In this document: positions 44,362-55,000 of the stretch, in pieces
How positions within the stretch are numbered: the stretch's first letter is position 1
Layout of the letters: the number at the start of each line of letters is the position of its first letter
DNA from: Parachlamydia sp. AcF125
GTDB lineage: Bacteria > Chlamydiota > Chlamydiia > Chlamydiales > Parachlamydiaceae
Assembly: GCF_018342475.1 (NCBI RefSeq)
Contig: NZ_JAEMUD010000002.1
Coordinates: 434,001-498,000 of the forward strand
Direction of reading: 5' to 3'
DNA length: 64,000 nt
Notes under the pieces: generated by a model
Database searches by the model: none
Seen by the model: the letters and a program-made list of their open reading frames with translations, nothing else
What the model was told of the DNA's origin: nothing
Translations under genes and position numbers: made by a program

Positions 44362-45414
44362 TTAAGCAATTTTTTCTTTTTCAAGCTCTTGCAAAGCAAG
44401 CTGGCCACAGGCAGCCGCAATATCTTCCCCTTTTGTATATCGGCAAGTATTGACAATTTTTGCTCCAAAAAGGACGGCGCGGAATTGTTTAATAGCTTTT
44501 TTATCGGGCCTGCGCAATCGCAGCCCAGGAACCGGGTTATAAGGGATAAGATTTACGCTGAATTGATTTTTTCCGTGCAGAAGATGGGTTAACTCAAAGG
44601 CGTGATCGGGATGGTCATTGATGCCAGCAATCAAAGTATATTCAAAAGTAATATCCCGCTTGGTAAGCTCTGCATATTCCTCCATCGCCTCCATAATAGC
44701 TTCTAATGGATATTTTCGGGCATAAGGAATAATTTTTTGCCGAATATGCTGATTAGGGGCATGTAAGGACAACACCAAGCTTACTTTAAGCCCCTCTCGA
44801 CTAAGACGTTTAATTCCTTCCACAATTCCCACTGTTGAAACGGTAATACGTCTTTGAGAAAGATTCAAAAGATCCGGATTGCTCAATAAGCGAATAGATT
44901 TAACCACAGAGTCGTAATTTTTGAGCGGTTCACCCATTCCCATATAAACGACATGGGAGACCCGCTCCCCTTTTTCTTTGAGCCATCGATTAATTAAAAA
45001 AACTTGTTCGACAATTTCATGCGGACGTAAATTTCGGAAAAAGCCTTGTTTTCCGGACGCACAAAAGGCACATTTTGCAGGGCATCCCACTTGCGAAGAC
45101 ACGCACACCGTTCGCCTATCTCGGGAGCAAATTAGCACTGACTCGACCAGTTTGTTATCTTTTAAGCGCCATAAAAATTTATAGGTTTCTAAATCTGCGG
45201 AAGGTTTGACGTGCACCAGCTGTAAATGAGAGAGTGAAATATGCGACTGAAGGAGCTTTTTTAGCTCAGAGCTCATATTGGTCATTTCCCCCCACTCCAT
45301 AATCCCCTTGCCATAAACCCAATCCATTAATTGTTTGGCGTGAAACGGTTTTTGTTCGAGAGAAATCAATAAACTTTTGAGTTCTTCCTCTGTCATTTCA
45401 AAAAACTGATGCAT
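44362..45414 (-). CDS. rlmN: 23S rRNA / tRNA adenine-C2 methyltransferase RlmN
   Basis: 350 residues. Radical SAM enzyme that methylates A2503 of 23S rRNA and A37 of some tRNAs. The cluster motif CPAKCAFC (C-x3-C-x2-C) is at residues about 110-117, with the following GKQGFFRNL. The conserved VYMGMGEPLKN, the SLHAPN segment and the C-terminal acceptor Cys in AAACGQL are present. Length agrees with the family. First gene of the possible rlmN - charged protein - uvrC run. Confidence 0.96.
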   Translation of the reverse strand: MHQFFEMTEEELKSLLISLEQKPFHAKQLMDWVYGKGIMEWGEMTNMSSELKKLLQSHISLSHLQLVHVKPSADLETYKFLWRLKDNKLVESVLICSRDRRTVCVSSQVGCPAKCAFCASGKQGFFRNLRPHEIVEQVFLINRWLKEKGERVSHVVYMGMGEPLKNYDSVVKSIRLLSNPDLLNLSQRRITVSTVGIVEGIKRLSREGLKVSLVLSLHAPNQHIRQKIIPYARKYPLEAIMEAMEEYAELTKRDITFEYTLIAGINDHPDHAFELTHLLHGKNQFSVNLIPYNPVPGLRLRRPDKKAIKQFRAVLFGAKIVNTCRYTKGEDIAAACGQLALQELEKEKIA

Positions 45415-45955
45415 ATTTAAACTCTCTTAACAAATTTTTACATCGACAACTAAATGTAAAAATATTATCTTATCTCAACATATTTTTCAACGGAGATCCC
45501 GAAATTTCCCTCGTTTTAGTAGCTTTAAGCAAAACTAAAAATTTTGTTTTTTTCTTGTCGCTTATTTGCTGCTTAGATATTGTGCATGCATAAGAAAATA
45601 ATGGAGTTGTGGCCTTCACGTGGGAGTAGATTCTAAAAACTTGCCTAATAAACAAATCTTTATTTTTTGGCACAAGCCTTGGGCTTTGAATAGCGGGGAA
45701 GATGTCAATGCGCCTCTTTCAAAACACCTTTTTAGATTTCATAGAGTTTGCTCGAGATTTTTTTGGCTGGATGTTTGAGATCTGCTAACAGAGTAGGTTT
45801 CAAAGCAAGCCAAAAAAACTTTGAGGGAAACAAGAAAGATAAAACCAAGCGGCTTTGAAAGGGGCTACTATTATTAACATTTAGCAAATTAAAAATGCAT
45901 CCTTAAAAAAATGCACCTGGCAGATAAGGGAAAATTCGGCAAAAATTTGACAAGC
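45415..45955. other. Intergenic, nothing recognised
   Basis: AT-rich gap between rlmN and the acidic exported protein. The one reverse-strand frame (45470-45673) starts from weak context, has a Lys/Thr-rich composition without domain, and is not accepted as a gene. Confidence 0.4.
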
Positions 45956-45984
45956 TTGCGGAAAACCTTTTGTATCCATATAAT
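45956..45984 (+). promoter_or_regulatory. Candidate promoter of the acidic exported protein
   Basis: TTGCGG (45956-45961), a 17-base spacer and a perfect TATAAT (45979-45984). The start would lie about 105 bases before the gene. A TTGACA at 45947-45952 is nearby but 26 bases from the -10 box. Confidence 0.5.
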
Positions 45985-46094
45985 TTGTTGTCGATTGTTA
46001 TAGTGGTTGTTTTACTCAAAAGCAAGGGGATGCGATTGCCCCAGAAATATAAACTGAAACGATAAGTAACTAATATTGTACACAGGAGTGTCTT

Positions 46095-46481
46095 ATGCTA
46101 AAAAAAACTTTTTTAATCACCATGCTTTCAATTTTCGCCGCAAGCGGAAGTTATGCTGAAGAAGCTAAGCAAGAAGAAGAAGGCCAAAAATTTTCTACAG
46201 CTGTTTACCACCAGGACGAGGAGGAAGAGCATACCGATAAGTTAGCTACTCTCCAAGAGGAAGAAGAAAAAGAAGACCAGCTCGCGGCAAATGAAGGCGA
46301 AGAAGAAGAAGAAAATCAGCTTGCTGCTAACGAAGAAGAAGAAAAAGAAGAAAACGTATTAGCAAAATGCTCTTGTGGGAAAACAAAAGATGAAGAAAAG
46401 GAAGATGAGCTGCTAGCTTTCAATCCTTACAGCGATGACGATGAAGATGACGATGACGACGATGAGGACCTAGTAGTTTAA
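46095..46481 (+). CDS. Extremely acidic repetitive exported protein
   Basis: 128 residues, AGGAG before the ATG. Signal peptide MLKKTFLITMLSIFAASG with likely cleavage after SYA (residue 21). The mature protein is mostly Glu and Asp: three loose repeats built on LA(A/T)NE followed by an E-rich run, a single metal-binding-like CSC motif (KCSCGKTK near residue 92), and a C-terminal aspartate run. Such proteins can bind Ca or other cations or basic proteins, but no family was recognised. The composition and repeats suggest rapid change. It has its own promoter and a strong terminator, so it is probably well expressed alone. Confidence 0.8.
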   Translation: MLKKTFLITMLSIFAASGSYAEEAKQEEEGQKFSTAVYHQDEEEEHTDKLATLQEEEEKEDQLAANEGEEEEENQLAANEEEEKEENVLAKCSCGKTKDEEKEDELLAFNPYSDDDEDDDDDDEDLVV

Positions 46482-46499
46482 TCGAGCTTAGCCAAATTT

Positions 46500-46530
46500 A
46501 GATGGCAGCTTATGGCCTGCCATCTTTTTT
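46500..46530 (+). terminator. Rho-independent terminator after the acidic protein gene
   Basis: Perfect 9-bp stem AGATGGCAG/CTGCCATCT with an 8-base loop and then a run of T (46525-46530). Confidence 0.92.
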
Positions 46531-47004
46531 GCATTCCATAAAAGCCACTTTCACCTATCTCGCAATCACGACTTCACAAAATGAAAAAACCTTTTTGCTT
46601 AATAACCAGCGTGAAGTGGCTACATCAAGCTTCCGATAGAAAAGTTTTCATCTTATCTTAAAAAAGACTTGCCTCCTACGATGTAAGAATCCAGGCAAAA
46701 CATCCCCCTCCCAAGCTCTGCGGAACCGAGACGGTTTAAACAAACATTTAAGCAACTCACCCCATCCGCTCATCGTCCTCTTATTGGCAATCTCCCTAAG
46801 AGGGTGGCTTGAAATTCTATTTTCTTTTACATCGCTCACTTTGCATACGGATAAGCTTATTATTGCCTGCATCCTAATAAACCCAGCCAGCTCTTTATCA
46901 AACAAGCAAAAAAAAATTAAGCCTTTTTGCCTATGCTTAAGCTGTCTTTACGTTAAATTGGTGGTGACTTAAAGCACAATTAAAGAACTAGCGGTAATCA
47001 AAGC
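46531..47004. other. Intergenic before the NACHT array, no accepted gene
   Basis: Frames at 46648-46905 (reverse) and 46784-46972 (forward) overlap each other. Neither shows a domain, signal or good start, so neither is called. The last part leads into the shared NACHT downstream element. Confidence 0.4.
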
Positions 47005-47086
47005 CAAAGGAAGGTTTATGGATAACCGCCCCTGTAATACTAAAGGGTAATGATAGCAATCTCTTTTAGTATTAATTGATGGGTTC
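47005..47086 (-). repeat. Conserved NACHT 3' flank, copy A, with hairpin
   Basis: About 80 bases after the stop of the first array gene, nearly the same as those after the next two (51935-52015 and 57904-57989). Here AATACTAAA (47036-47044) and TTTAGTATT (47065-47073) form a perfect 9-bp stem. It may serve as a transcription stop or an RNA-stabilising end, and it marks the unit of duplication. Confidence 0.6.
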
Positions 47087-50000
47087 TTAAGAAATCTCAG
47101 CTGGGCTAAGACTATCTAGCCGCTTCCGCCATATAGCTAGCTGTGGAGGCAGTTGTTTCCTTATTTCTTTGTAACTCAGCATCATTAATTTATCTTTACA
47201 GGAATAAGCTGCCCTATTATCAGAAATTTGAAGTCGTCGATCTTTAACTGAAAAGCTATATTTAGCAAGGAAGCAAGCCTCAATAATTAGAGGAAATGCC
47301 TCTATACTCATTTTTAATAATGCATCTTTATCAAACTTTTTTAGGGCAGCGACGACATAAAAATTAGCTCGCATATCATCTTCTTTGAGAGCTTGGAGAA
47401 GAGCGGCCAGTACTTCTTTCGGAAGCTCACCACCGCCTTGTTCTGCTATTGCTCCTAGGGCATCAGCAGCATAATCCTTAGTCATACTATTGCCTTCTTT
47501 GAGAGCTTGGAGAAGAGCGGCCTGTACTTCTTTGGAAAGCTTTCCTCCTTGTGTCGCTATTGCTTCTAAAATCCTAGCAACACGGCCTTTAGTCTCTTCA
47601 TCACCTTCTTTAAGAGCTTGGATGAAAGCAGCTAGAACTTCTTCTGGAAGCTCTCCTCCTTGTGTTACTATTTCTTCTAGGACATCAGCAACACAACCTT
47701 TAGTCTCTTCATCACCTTCTTTGAAAGCTTGGCTAAGGACAGCTGGCACTTCTTTCGAAAGCTCTCCTCTTTGTTTTGCTATCTTTATTAGGACATCACA
47801 AGCAGAAGACTTAATCTCTATATCGCCTTCTTTGAGAGCTTGGATGACAGCATCTAGCACTTCTTTCGGAATCCCAGCTCCTTGGCCTGCCATTTCTTTT
47901 AGAAAAAAGATAGCAGAACATTTAGTCTCTCTGTCGCCCTCTTTAAGGGATTGAATGAGAGCGGTTAGCGCTTCTTTAAAAAGCTCACCTCCTTGCTCTG
48001 CCATTTCTATTAGGACCTTAGCTGCAGAACATTTAGTCTCTCCATCACTTTCTTTGAGAGCTTGAATGAGAGCGTCTAATGCTTCTTTCGAGAACTCACC
48101 TCTTTGATTTGCCATTTCTCCTAGGGCAAAAGCAGCACAAAAGCTAGTTATACTATTACCTTCTTTGAAAGCTTGGATGAGAGCGGCTAGCACTTCTCTC
48201 TGAAGTTTACCTCCTTGTTTTGCCATTTCTCTTAAGACTCTGGTGGCAGAGGCTTTAGTCTGATTATCTTTTTCTTGGAGAGCTTGGATAAGAGCGTCTA
48301 GCGCTTCTTTCGGAATCTCAACTCCTTGTTTTGCTATTGCTTGTATGACCTCAGCCACACAAATTTTAGCCGTGCTATTACCTTCTTTGAGAGCTTGGAT
48401 GAGAGCGTCCAGCACTTCTTTCGGAATCCCAGCTCCTTGTTTTGCTATTGCCCCTAGAACCCTAGCCGCAGAATATTTGGTCTCTCTATCGCCTTCTTTG
48501 AGAGCTTGGGTAAGAATGATTAATACCTCTTTCGAAAGCTCTCCTCTTTGTTTTCCTATTGCTATTATGGCATTAGCAGCATAAAATCTAGTTGTACTAT
48601 TGTCTTCTTTGAGAGCTTGGATAAGAGCGTTTAGCGCTTCTTTCGGAAGCTCATCTCCTTGTTGTGCTATAGCTTCTAGAGCAATAGCAACATAAGCTTT
48701 AGTTCGATTATCACCTTCTTCAAGAGCTTGGGTGAGAGCAGCTAGCGCTTCTTTCGGAAGTGCACCCCCTTGTTTTGCTATTGCTTGTATGGCATCAGCA
48801 ACATAAATTTTAGTCGCTCTATCGCCTTCTTTAAAAGCTTGGGTGAGAGCAGCTAGCACTTCTTTCGGAAGTTCACCTCCTTGTTTTGCTATTGCTTTTA
48901 TGACATTAGCAGCAGAATTTTTAGCCTCTCCATCATCTTCTTTGAGAGCTTGGATAAGAACGTCTAGCGCTTCTTTCGGAATCTCAACCCCTTGTTCTGC
49001 TATTGCTTGTATAGCATTAGCAACAGAATATTTAGCCAGGCCATTATTTTCTTTGAGAGCTTGGATAAGAGCGTCTAACGTTTCTTTCGGAAGTTCACCT
49101 CCTCGTATTGCTATTGCCTCTAGGGCACGAGTAGTGTAAACTTTAGTCCAACTATCGTCTTCTTTAAGAGCTTGGATGAGAGCGCCTAATGCTTTCTTCG
49201 AAAGCGCACCTCTTTGTTTTGCTATTTTTCCTAGGGTACTAGCAGCCTCACCTTTAATCCTGCTCTTGCCTTCTTTGAAAGCTTGGATGAGAGTGGCTAG
49301 CACTTTTTCAGAAAGTTTACTTCCTCGTTTTGCTATTGCTTCTAAGGCACTAGCAACAGAACCGTTAGCAGGATAGTGGATTTCTCCGAGGAGCTGAAAA
49401 AGGACGGTTATCGCTTCTTGCGAAAGCTCTCCTCCTTGCTTTGCTATTTCTTCTAAAATAGAGGCAGCAATAGAAGAGGCAATATACTCTCTAGCATCAG
49501 AATATTTTTTAGCGCTCTTAAGTTCCTCTGCAATCAATCCTACTATTTCTAAAGCTAGGCTTAGCCCTGTTCTCACAAAGCGTAGTAAGGTTTCTAAAAC
49601 ATCTTTTCTTGTCCGTGGATCAGATAACAGTTCTTTGAGAGTATGCACGATTTCGGGATGGTTAAAAAGTTTTTTATTCCTGAGCAATCTTTCGAAGTCT
49701 AAATTTAGCAAACAGAGATGCTTAACATAGTCTTTTACAAGCTCGACAAAACCATTGTACTGCTTCACCAGCGTCGGATTTTCGCACTCTTCAAAGCACT
49801 CTGCAATCAAAGTAAGCTCGCTACTGACAGCTAAGTCTTGCGGGGCAGCAAAAAGATCGTCAAAAAAAGACTGCAGTGCATCCTCACAGCCTCGGTCGCT
49901 TGAAGTAGCGTGAGAAAGATAGCCAGCAATCATGCGCAAGACTAGGCCATAGCGAGGCTCAAACTTATATTGCCGTACAAAATTTCGGCATGCTTGCCTT

Positions 50001-51874
50001 TCTCCTTTAAGATATTGATTGGCAACTTTTGAAGCAGTTAAAAACTCTTGGAAGGTTAAGTGTATAAAATACCATTTTTCCTCCGCTTCGGGGATGCGCA
50101 GAAGCCCACAATCAGTAAGCTCATTGGGTGAGATTTTATTATCTCTACTAAAGCGACCGATCTCTCGCTTGTTCAAATAAAGGGTGCCTTTTTCCATGGC
50201 AAAATAGGCCATTCCTTCAAAAGCGGTGGCAATTTTATCAACTTTTGAATTTTGGCGCAGGTTTTCTTCTATTAAAATGTGCTCTTTAGTTTGTTTCGAT
50301 TCTCCTTGGCCAATTCTTCGTAAAAGAAGTCCCTGATACATTCGGTTAATCATCCGTTCATAAATGGCAGTCATCGTAATGGGATGCTTAGAATCAAAAA
50401 ATTTTGGGTCCTCATGAAAGAGGCAGCACAGTAAAATTAAGAGCATAGGAATGCGGGCAAGACTTAAAACTTGGGAAGAACTCTTTAAAAGATGGCGAAG
50501 TTTTTCTTTTTTCTCTTCGGCTTTGACTTGGGTGAAAAATTTATCAATATAACGATCGATTCCTTCTTTATCAAAGCCTAGAAGCTCCAGATCACAAGAG
50601 CGCTTAAAAAAACAGCTCCCAGGCCTTGAAGTGATTAAAATATGGGGAAATAGTTCTTTTAGCTCCTCAAAAGCTGTAGCAAGGCTATTGTTACCTTGGG
50701 CATCTGCTGAAAGCTCATCATAGCCGTCTAAGACAAGCAAAGTTTTTTCTCGAAAGGCAGGATCTTTTAGACAAAAGTCGATGACCCTGCGGTCGATTTT
50801 GCCTTTATATTCTCTCGCAATCAGATCAGCTGGCGTATAATCTTTATCCTCGGGATATTTCCTTAAGGTCAGATTTCTTAAGGGAATCCAAAAGAGGCAG
50901 GCAAAGATGCCTTGCCAAAGCTCTCCTTTTGCCCAACGGTAGCTAATATAGTGGCATAGAGTACTCTTACCGCTTCCAGCAGAACCTTGGAGGTAAATTT
51001 TTTTAGCATTTTCTTTTTGAAGGCTTTCGTGTTCAAAAAGCTTTTCAAGTTCAATCTCCTGCTTAGGCTCGAAGATGGTTTCATAAGTCGGGACACGCTC
51101 ATCTCGAATGTAATTAGAATGCTCATTCGAGGCTTGATCGCGTGTTTTTCTTTCTTTATTTTCAATCATCCCTAAACGCACATAAATTTCTTCTAAAGGT
51201 ATCTTAAGTTCCCACTCTTGCTGCGCCTTAATTCTAAAAATGGAAATAGTTTTTTGAGAAAGGTAATAGTGTCGAAGAGAGCTAACGAGATTTTGTGGAT
51301 CTAGTTCTGCCTGAGATAAGGGAGGCTCTGTCTTACATTGGACAATAGAATGCACATGCAGTTGAGCGTTCTGCCCTAAATAGATATTTTTAGCGCTAGC
51401 ACGGGGGGTGTTAAGCACAAGTTTGGTTTGTAAATCGTGTTTCAGGCTGTGTTCACAGCAATCAGGCTCTCCAAGAGAGGATTGTTCTGCTACGCTACTT
51501 GCTTCTATGTCTATAGCGATCCCTTTCCTGATAGGTTTAGGGGGGCTGATACTTTCAGAATACTTTAGAGTAGAATGAGGAACCGGCTGAGCATCTACAG
51601 GCGTGGCGCCTGCATAATGGGGCCTACTTTTAGCAAAATCATAGATTGCGACAAGAATGTTTCCTATCACAGGTAGTAGCAGTACAACACAGCGAGAAAA
51701 GCTTTTTTGCTTTAAATAGGCGTAATAATGGCTTTTGGAAACATTTATTTTTTGCTTGAAGGGAAGCACTACGCATTTTTGGAATAAATCAATCAAGTTA
51801 GTGATTGTACTGATTGCGGGGATATAGTCAGACACGCGGTCTGCTTTTAATAAAAAGCTAGCATTTATGTCCAT
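47087..51874 (-). CDS. NACHT-HEAT repeat protein (NLR-like), array gene 1
   Basis: 1595 residues. The N-terminal hydrophobic module (residues 1-100: ADRVSDYIPAISTITNLIDL, then SFSRCVVLLLPVIGNILVAI) probably sits in a membrane. A variable linker, then NACHT with Walker A GSAGSGKST near 295, Walker B LLVLDGYDEL near 378 and sensor ILITSRPGS; a NACHT-associated helical region; 19 HEAT-like units of 37 residues; and the C-terminal cap (AIWRKRLDSLSPAEIS at the end). There is no ankyrin block. In animals and in bacterial defence, NACHT proteins oligomerise on ATP binding when the repeat part senses a ligand. The linker before NACHT matches the 57990-62909 gene most closely, while the Walker A differs from it. 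It has its own promoter. Confidence 0.88.
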   Translation of the reverse strand: MDINASFLLKADRVSDYIPAISTITNLIDLFQKCVVLPFKQKINVSKSHYYAYLKQKSFSRCVVLLLPVIGNILVAIYDFAKSRPHYAGATPVDAQPVPHSTLKYSESISPPKPIRKGIAIDIEASSVAEQSSLGEPDCCEHSLKHDLQTKLVLNTPRASAKNIYLGQNAQLHVHSIVQCKTEPPLSQAELDPQNLVSSLRHYYLSQKTISIFRIKAQQEWELKIPLEEIYVRLGMIENKERKTRDQASNEHSNYIRDERVPTYETIFEPKQEIELEKLFEHESLQKENAKKIYLQGSAGSGKSTLCHYISYRWAKGELWQGIFACLFWIPLRNLTLRKYPEDKDYTPADLIAREYKGKIDRRVIDFCLKDPAFREKTLLVLDGYDELSADAQGNNSLATAFEELKELFPHILITSRPGSCFFKRSCDLELLGFDKEGIDRYIDKFFTQVKAEEKKEKLRHLLKSSSQVLSLARIPMLLILLCCLFHEDPKFFDSKHPITMTAIYERMINRMYQGLLLRRIGQGESKQTKEHILIEENLRQNSKVDKIATAFEGMAYFAMEKGTLYLNKREIGRFSRDNKISPNELTDCGLLRIPEAEEKWYFIHLTFQEFLTASKVANQYLKGERQACRNFVRQYKFEPRYGLVLRMIAGYLSHATSSDRGCEDALQSFFDDLFAAPQDLAVSSELTLIAECFEECENPTLVKQYNGFVELVKDYVKHLCLLNLDFERLLRNKKLFNHPEIVHTLKELLSDPRTRKDVLETLLRFVRTGLSLALEIVGLIAEELKSAKKYSDAREYIASSIAASILEEIAKQGGELSQEAITVLFQLLGEIHYPANGSVASALEAIAKRGSKLSEKVLATLIQAFKEGKSRIKGEAASTLGKIAKQRGALSKKALGALIQALKEDDSWTKVYTTRALEAIAIRGGELPKETLDALIQALKENNGLAKYSVANAIQAIAEQGVEIPKEALDVLIQALKEDDGEAKNSAANVIKAIAKQGGELPKEVLAALTQAFKEGDRATKIYVADAIQAIAKQGGALPKEALAALTQALEEGDNRTKAYVAIALEAIAQQGDELPKEALNALIQALKEDNSTTRFYAANAIIAIGKQRGELSKEVLIILTQALKEGDRETKYSAARVLGAIAKQGAGIPKEVLDALIQALKEGNSTAKICVAEVIQAIAKQGVEIPKEALDALIQALQEKDNQTKASATRVLREMAKQGGKLQREVLAALIQAFKEGNSITSFCAAFALGEMANQRGEFSKEALDALIQALKESDGETKCSAAKVLIEMAEQGGELFKEALTALIQSLKEGDRETKCSAIFFLKEMAGQGAGIPKEVLDAVIQALKEGDIEIKSSACDVLIKIAKQRGELSKEVPAVLSQAFKEGDEETKGCVADVLEEIVTQGGELPEEVLAAFIQALKEGDEETKGRVARILEAIATQGGKLSKEVQAALLQALKEGNSMTKDYAADALGAIAEQGGGELPKEVLAALLQALKEDDMRANFYVVAALKKFDKDALLKMSIEAFPLIIEACFLAKYSFSVKDRRLQISDNRAAYSCKDKLMMLSYKEIRKQLPPQLAIWRKRLDSLSPAEIS
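47330..49440 (-). repeat. HEAT-like 111-bp coding repeat array, 19 units
   Basis: 19 consecutive 37-codon units counted by eye with the core G-x-ELPKEALxALIQALKEGD followed by TKxxAAxALxAIAKQ. Limits are approximate. Long forward-strand frames within it are mirror images of the repeat, not genes. Confidence 0.85.
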
Positions 51875-51902
51875 AGCAATAACCTTAATGATTTAAGAAA
51901 AT

Positions 51903-51931
51903 ATTTTACAACCATGAACTTTAAATGTCAA
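51903..51931 (-). promoter_or_regulatory. Promoter of array gene 1
   Basis: Reverse strand TTGACA (51931-51926), exactly 17 bases, TAAAAT (51908-51903), 29 bases before the ATG at 51874. Confidence 0.75.
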
Positions 51932-51934
51932 TGA

Positions 51935-52015
51935 CAAAGAAGGACTTATGGACAATTTCCCCTGCAATAACAAAAAGTGATGATAGCAACCCCTTTTAGT
52001 ATTGCTCAATGAATC
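51935..52015 (-). repeat. Conserved NACHT 3' flank, copy B
   Basis: Aligns with 47005-47086 and 57904-57989, including GATGATAGCAACCCCTTTTA on the + strand. The hairpin is weaker here. Confidence 0.6.
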
Positions 52016-55000
52016 TTAAGAAATCTCAGCTGGGCTAAGGCTATCTAGCCGCTTCCGCCATATAGCTAGCTGTGGAGACAGCTGTTTCCTTATTTCTTCG
52101 TAAGTAAGCGTGAGTGCATGCTCGGATAAACAAGTTGCTCTTTTATCAGAAACTTGAAGTTGCTGACCTTTTACTGAAAAATTATACTCAATAAAGAAAC
52201 ACGCTTCAGCGATTAAAGCAAATGCCTGGCTACTCATCTTTAATAATGCAACTTTATCAACTTCTTTTAGAGTATCAACAGCATGAATTTTAGTCTCTCT
52301 ATCGCCTTCTTTGAGAACTTGGATGAGAGTATCTATTGCTTCTTTAGAAAGCTCACCTCCTTGCCTTGCTATTGTTTTTAGGGCAATAACAGCAGAATAC
52401 TTAGTCTCTCTATCGTCTTCTTTAAGAACTTGGGTGAGAGTATCTATTGTTTCTTTAGAAAACCCACCTCCTTGTCTTGCTATCTTTCTTAGGGCATCAA
52501 CAGCAGAGTACTTAGTCTCTCCATCACCTTCTTTACGGGCTTGGAGGAGGGCATCTAGCGCTTCTTTTGGAAGCTCACCTCTTTGTCTTGCTATTGCTTC
52601 TAGAGCACGGCTAGCAGAATATTTAGTCTCTCTATCGCCTTCTTTGAGAGCCTGGGTGAGAGTATCTAGCGCTTCTTTAGAAAACTCACCTCCTTGTCTT
52701 GCTATTGCTTCTAGAGCACGGCTAGCAGAATATTTAGTCTCTCTATCGCCTTCTTTGAGAGCCTGGATGAGAGCGTCTAGCACTTCTTTCGGAAGCTCTT
52801 CTCTTTGTTTTACTATTGCTACTAAGGCAACAGCAGCATAACTTTTAAGCTTAAAATCACCTTCCTTGAGAGTTTGAAAGAGAGCGTCTAGCGCTCCTTC
52901 CGGAAGTTCATCTCCTTGCTTTGCTAGTTCTCCTAGAATCTTAGCTACATAGGCCTTAGTCGAACTATGCGCTTCCTTAAGTGCTTGGATGAAGGCTACT
53001 AAGGCTTCTTTCGGAAGCTTGCCTCCTTGGTTTATTATTTCTCCTAGAGCAGCCACAGCCCGATATTGAGCCTCATCATCTTCTTCTTTGAGAGCCTGGA
53101 CGAGAACGACTAGCACTTCTTTTTGAAGCTCACCTCCTTGGTTTGCTATTTCTTCTAGGGCAACAACAGCACAATATTTAGTCTCTCTATCGCCTTCTTT
53201 GAAAGCCCGGATGAGAGCTGCTAGCGCTTCTTTTTGAAGCTCACCTCCTTGTTCAGCTGTTGCCCTTAGGGCACCAGCAGCAGAAATTTTAACCTTAATA
53301 TGATCTATTTGTAGCGCTTGGATGAGAGCGGCTAGCACTTCTTTTGGAAGCTCATCTCCTTGTTCAGCTATTTTTCTTAGAATTCCAGCAGCATAATATT
53401 TAGTCTCTCTATCGCCTTCTTTGAGAACCCGGATGAGAGCGGCTAGCGCTTCTTTTTGAAGCTCACCTCCTTGTTTTGCCATTGCCCTTAGGGCACCAGC
53501 AGCAGGAATTTTAACCTTAATAGGATCTACTTGAAGCGCTAGGATGAGGGCGGCTAGCGCTTCTTTTGGAAGCTCACCTTCTTGTTTAGCTATTGCTTTT
53601 AGAGCACAAGCAGCATGGGTTTTAGTCCGCTCTTCACTTTCTTTGAGAGCTCGGATTAGAGCGGCTAGCGCTTCTTTCGGAAGCTTACCTCCTTGTCTTG
53701 CTATTGCTTCTAGGGCACGACCAGCATAATATTTAGTCCCTCTATCGCCTTCTTTGAGAGCTCGGATTAGAGCAGCTAGCGCTTCTTTTTGAAGCCCATT
53801 TTCTTGTTTTGCTATTTCTCCTAGGGCATCAGCAACATAACATTTAGTCTCTTCATCGCCTTTTTTAAGAGCCTGGATGAGAACGGCTAGTGCCTCTTTC
53901 GAAAGTTTGCCTCCTTGCTTTGCTAGTGCCCTTAGGGCATCAGCAGCAGAATACTTAGTTTCTCTATCGCTTTCTTTGAAAGCCTGAATGAGAACGACTA
54001 GCGTCTCTTCCGAAAGTTCACCTCCTTGCTTTGCTATTGCTTCTATGGCACGGCCAGCATAATATTTAGTCGCTCTATCGCCTTCTTTGAAAGCCTGAAT
54101 GAGAACGACTAGTGCCTCTTCCGAAAGTTCACCTTCTTGTTTTGCTATTTCTCCTAGGGCATCAGCAGCATAACATTTAGTTTCTTCATCGCCTTTTTTA
54201 AAAGCCTGGATGAGAGCGGCTAATGCTTCTTTAGAAAGCTCTCCTCTTTGTTTTGCTATTACTGTTAGGATTCTACTAGCATAATGCTTAGTCTCTCTAT
54301 CATCTTCTTTAAGGACGTCGATGGGAGCGGCTAGTGCTCCTTTGGAAAGCGTACCTCCTTGTTCTGCTATTTTTTCTAAAATAGAGTCAGTACATATCCT
54401 AGCACCAGAATATTCTGTAGGGTCTGTAAGTTCCTCAATGATTAATCCTACTATTTCTGAAGCTAAGCTTATTCCAGTTTTCGAGATGCGTAGTAAGATT
54501 ATTAGCATATTTTTCTTTGTGTTAGGATCGGATAGCAGTTCCCTGATAGTATGTATGATTTCGGGATGATTAAGAAAATTTGTATTCCTGAGCAATCTTT
54601 CGAAGTTTAAATTTAGCAAGCAGAGATGCTTAATATAGCCTTTTACAAGCCCAATAAAACCATTATACTGCTTCACCACCGTAGGATCTTGACACTCTTC
54701 AAAGCACTCCGCAATCAAAGCAAGCTCGCCACTGACAGCTAAGTCTCGCGGTGCAGCAAAAAGATCGTCAAAAAAAGGCTGTAGCACATCTGCATAGCGA
54801 CGGCTATTTGAAGCAGCCAGAGAAAGGCTGCCGGCAATCATGCGTAAAATGAGAGCATAGCGGGGTTCAAATTTGTAATTTTGTACAAATGCTTGGCATG
54901 TTTGTCTTTCTCCTTCAAGGTATTGATTGGCAACTTTTGAAGCGGTTAGAAACTCTTGGAAGGTTAAGTGGATAAAATACCCTTTTTCTTCAGCTTCAAT

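Noticed and set aside
45470-45673. 67-residue reverse frame between rlmN and the acidic gene
   Set aside because: There is no domain, signal, ribosome binding site or conserved neighbour; it is likely chance.
46648-46905. 85-residue reverse frame before the NACHT array
   Set aside because: It overlaps another frame and has no supporting feature; a decayed fragment is possible but cannot be shown.
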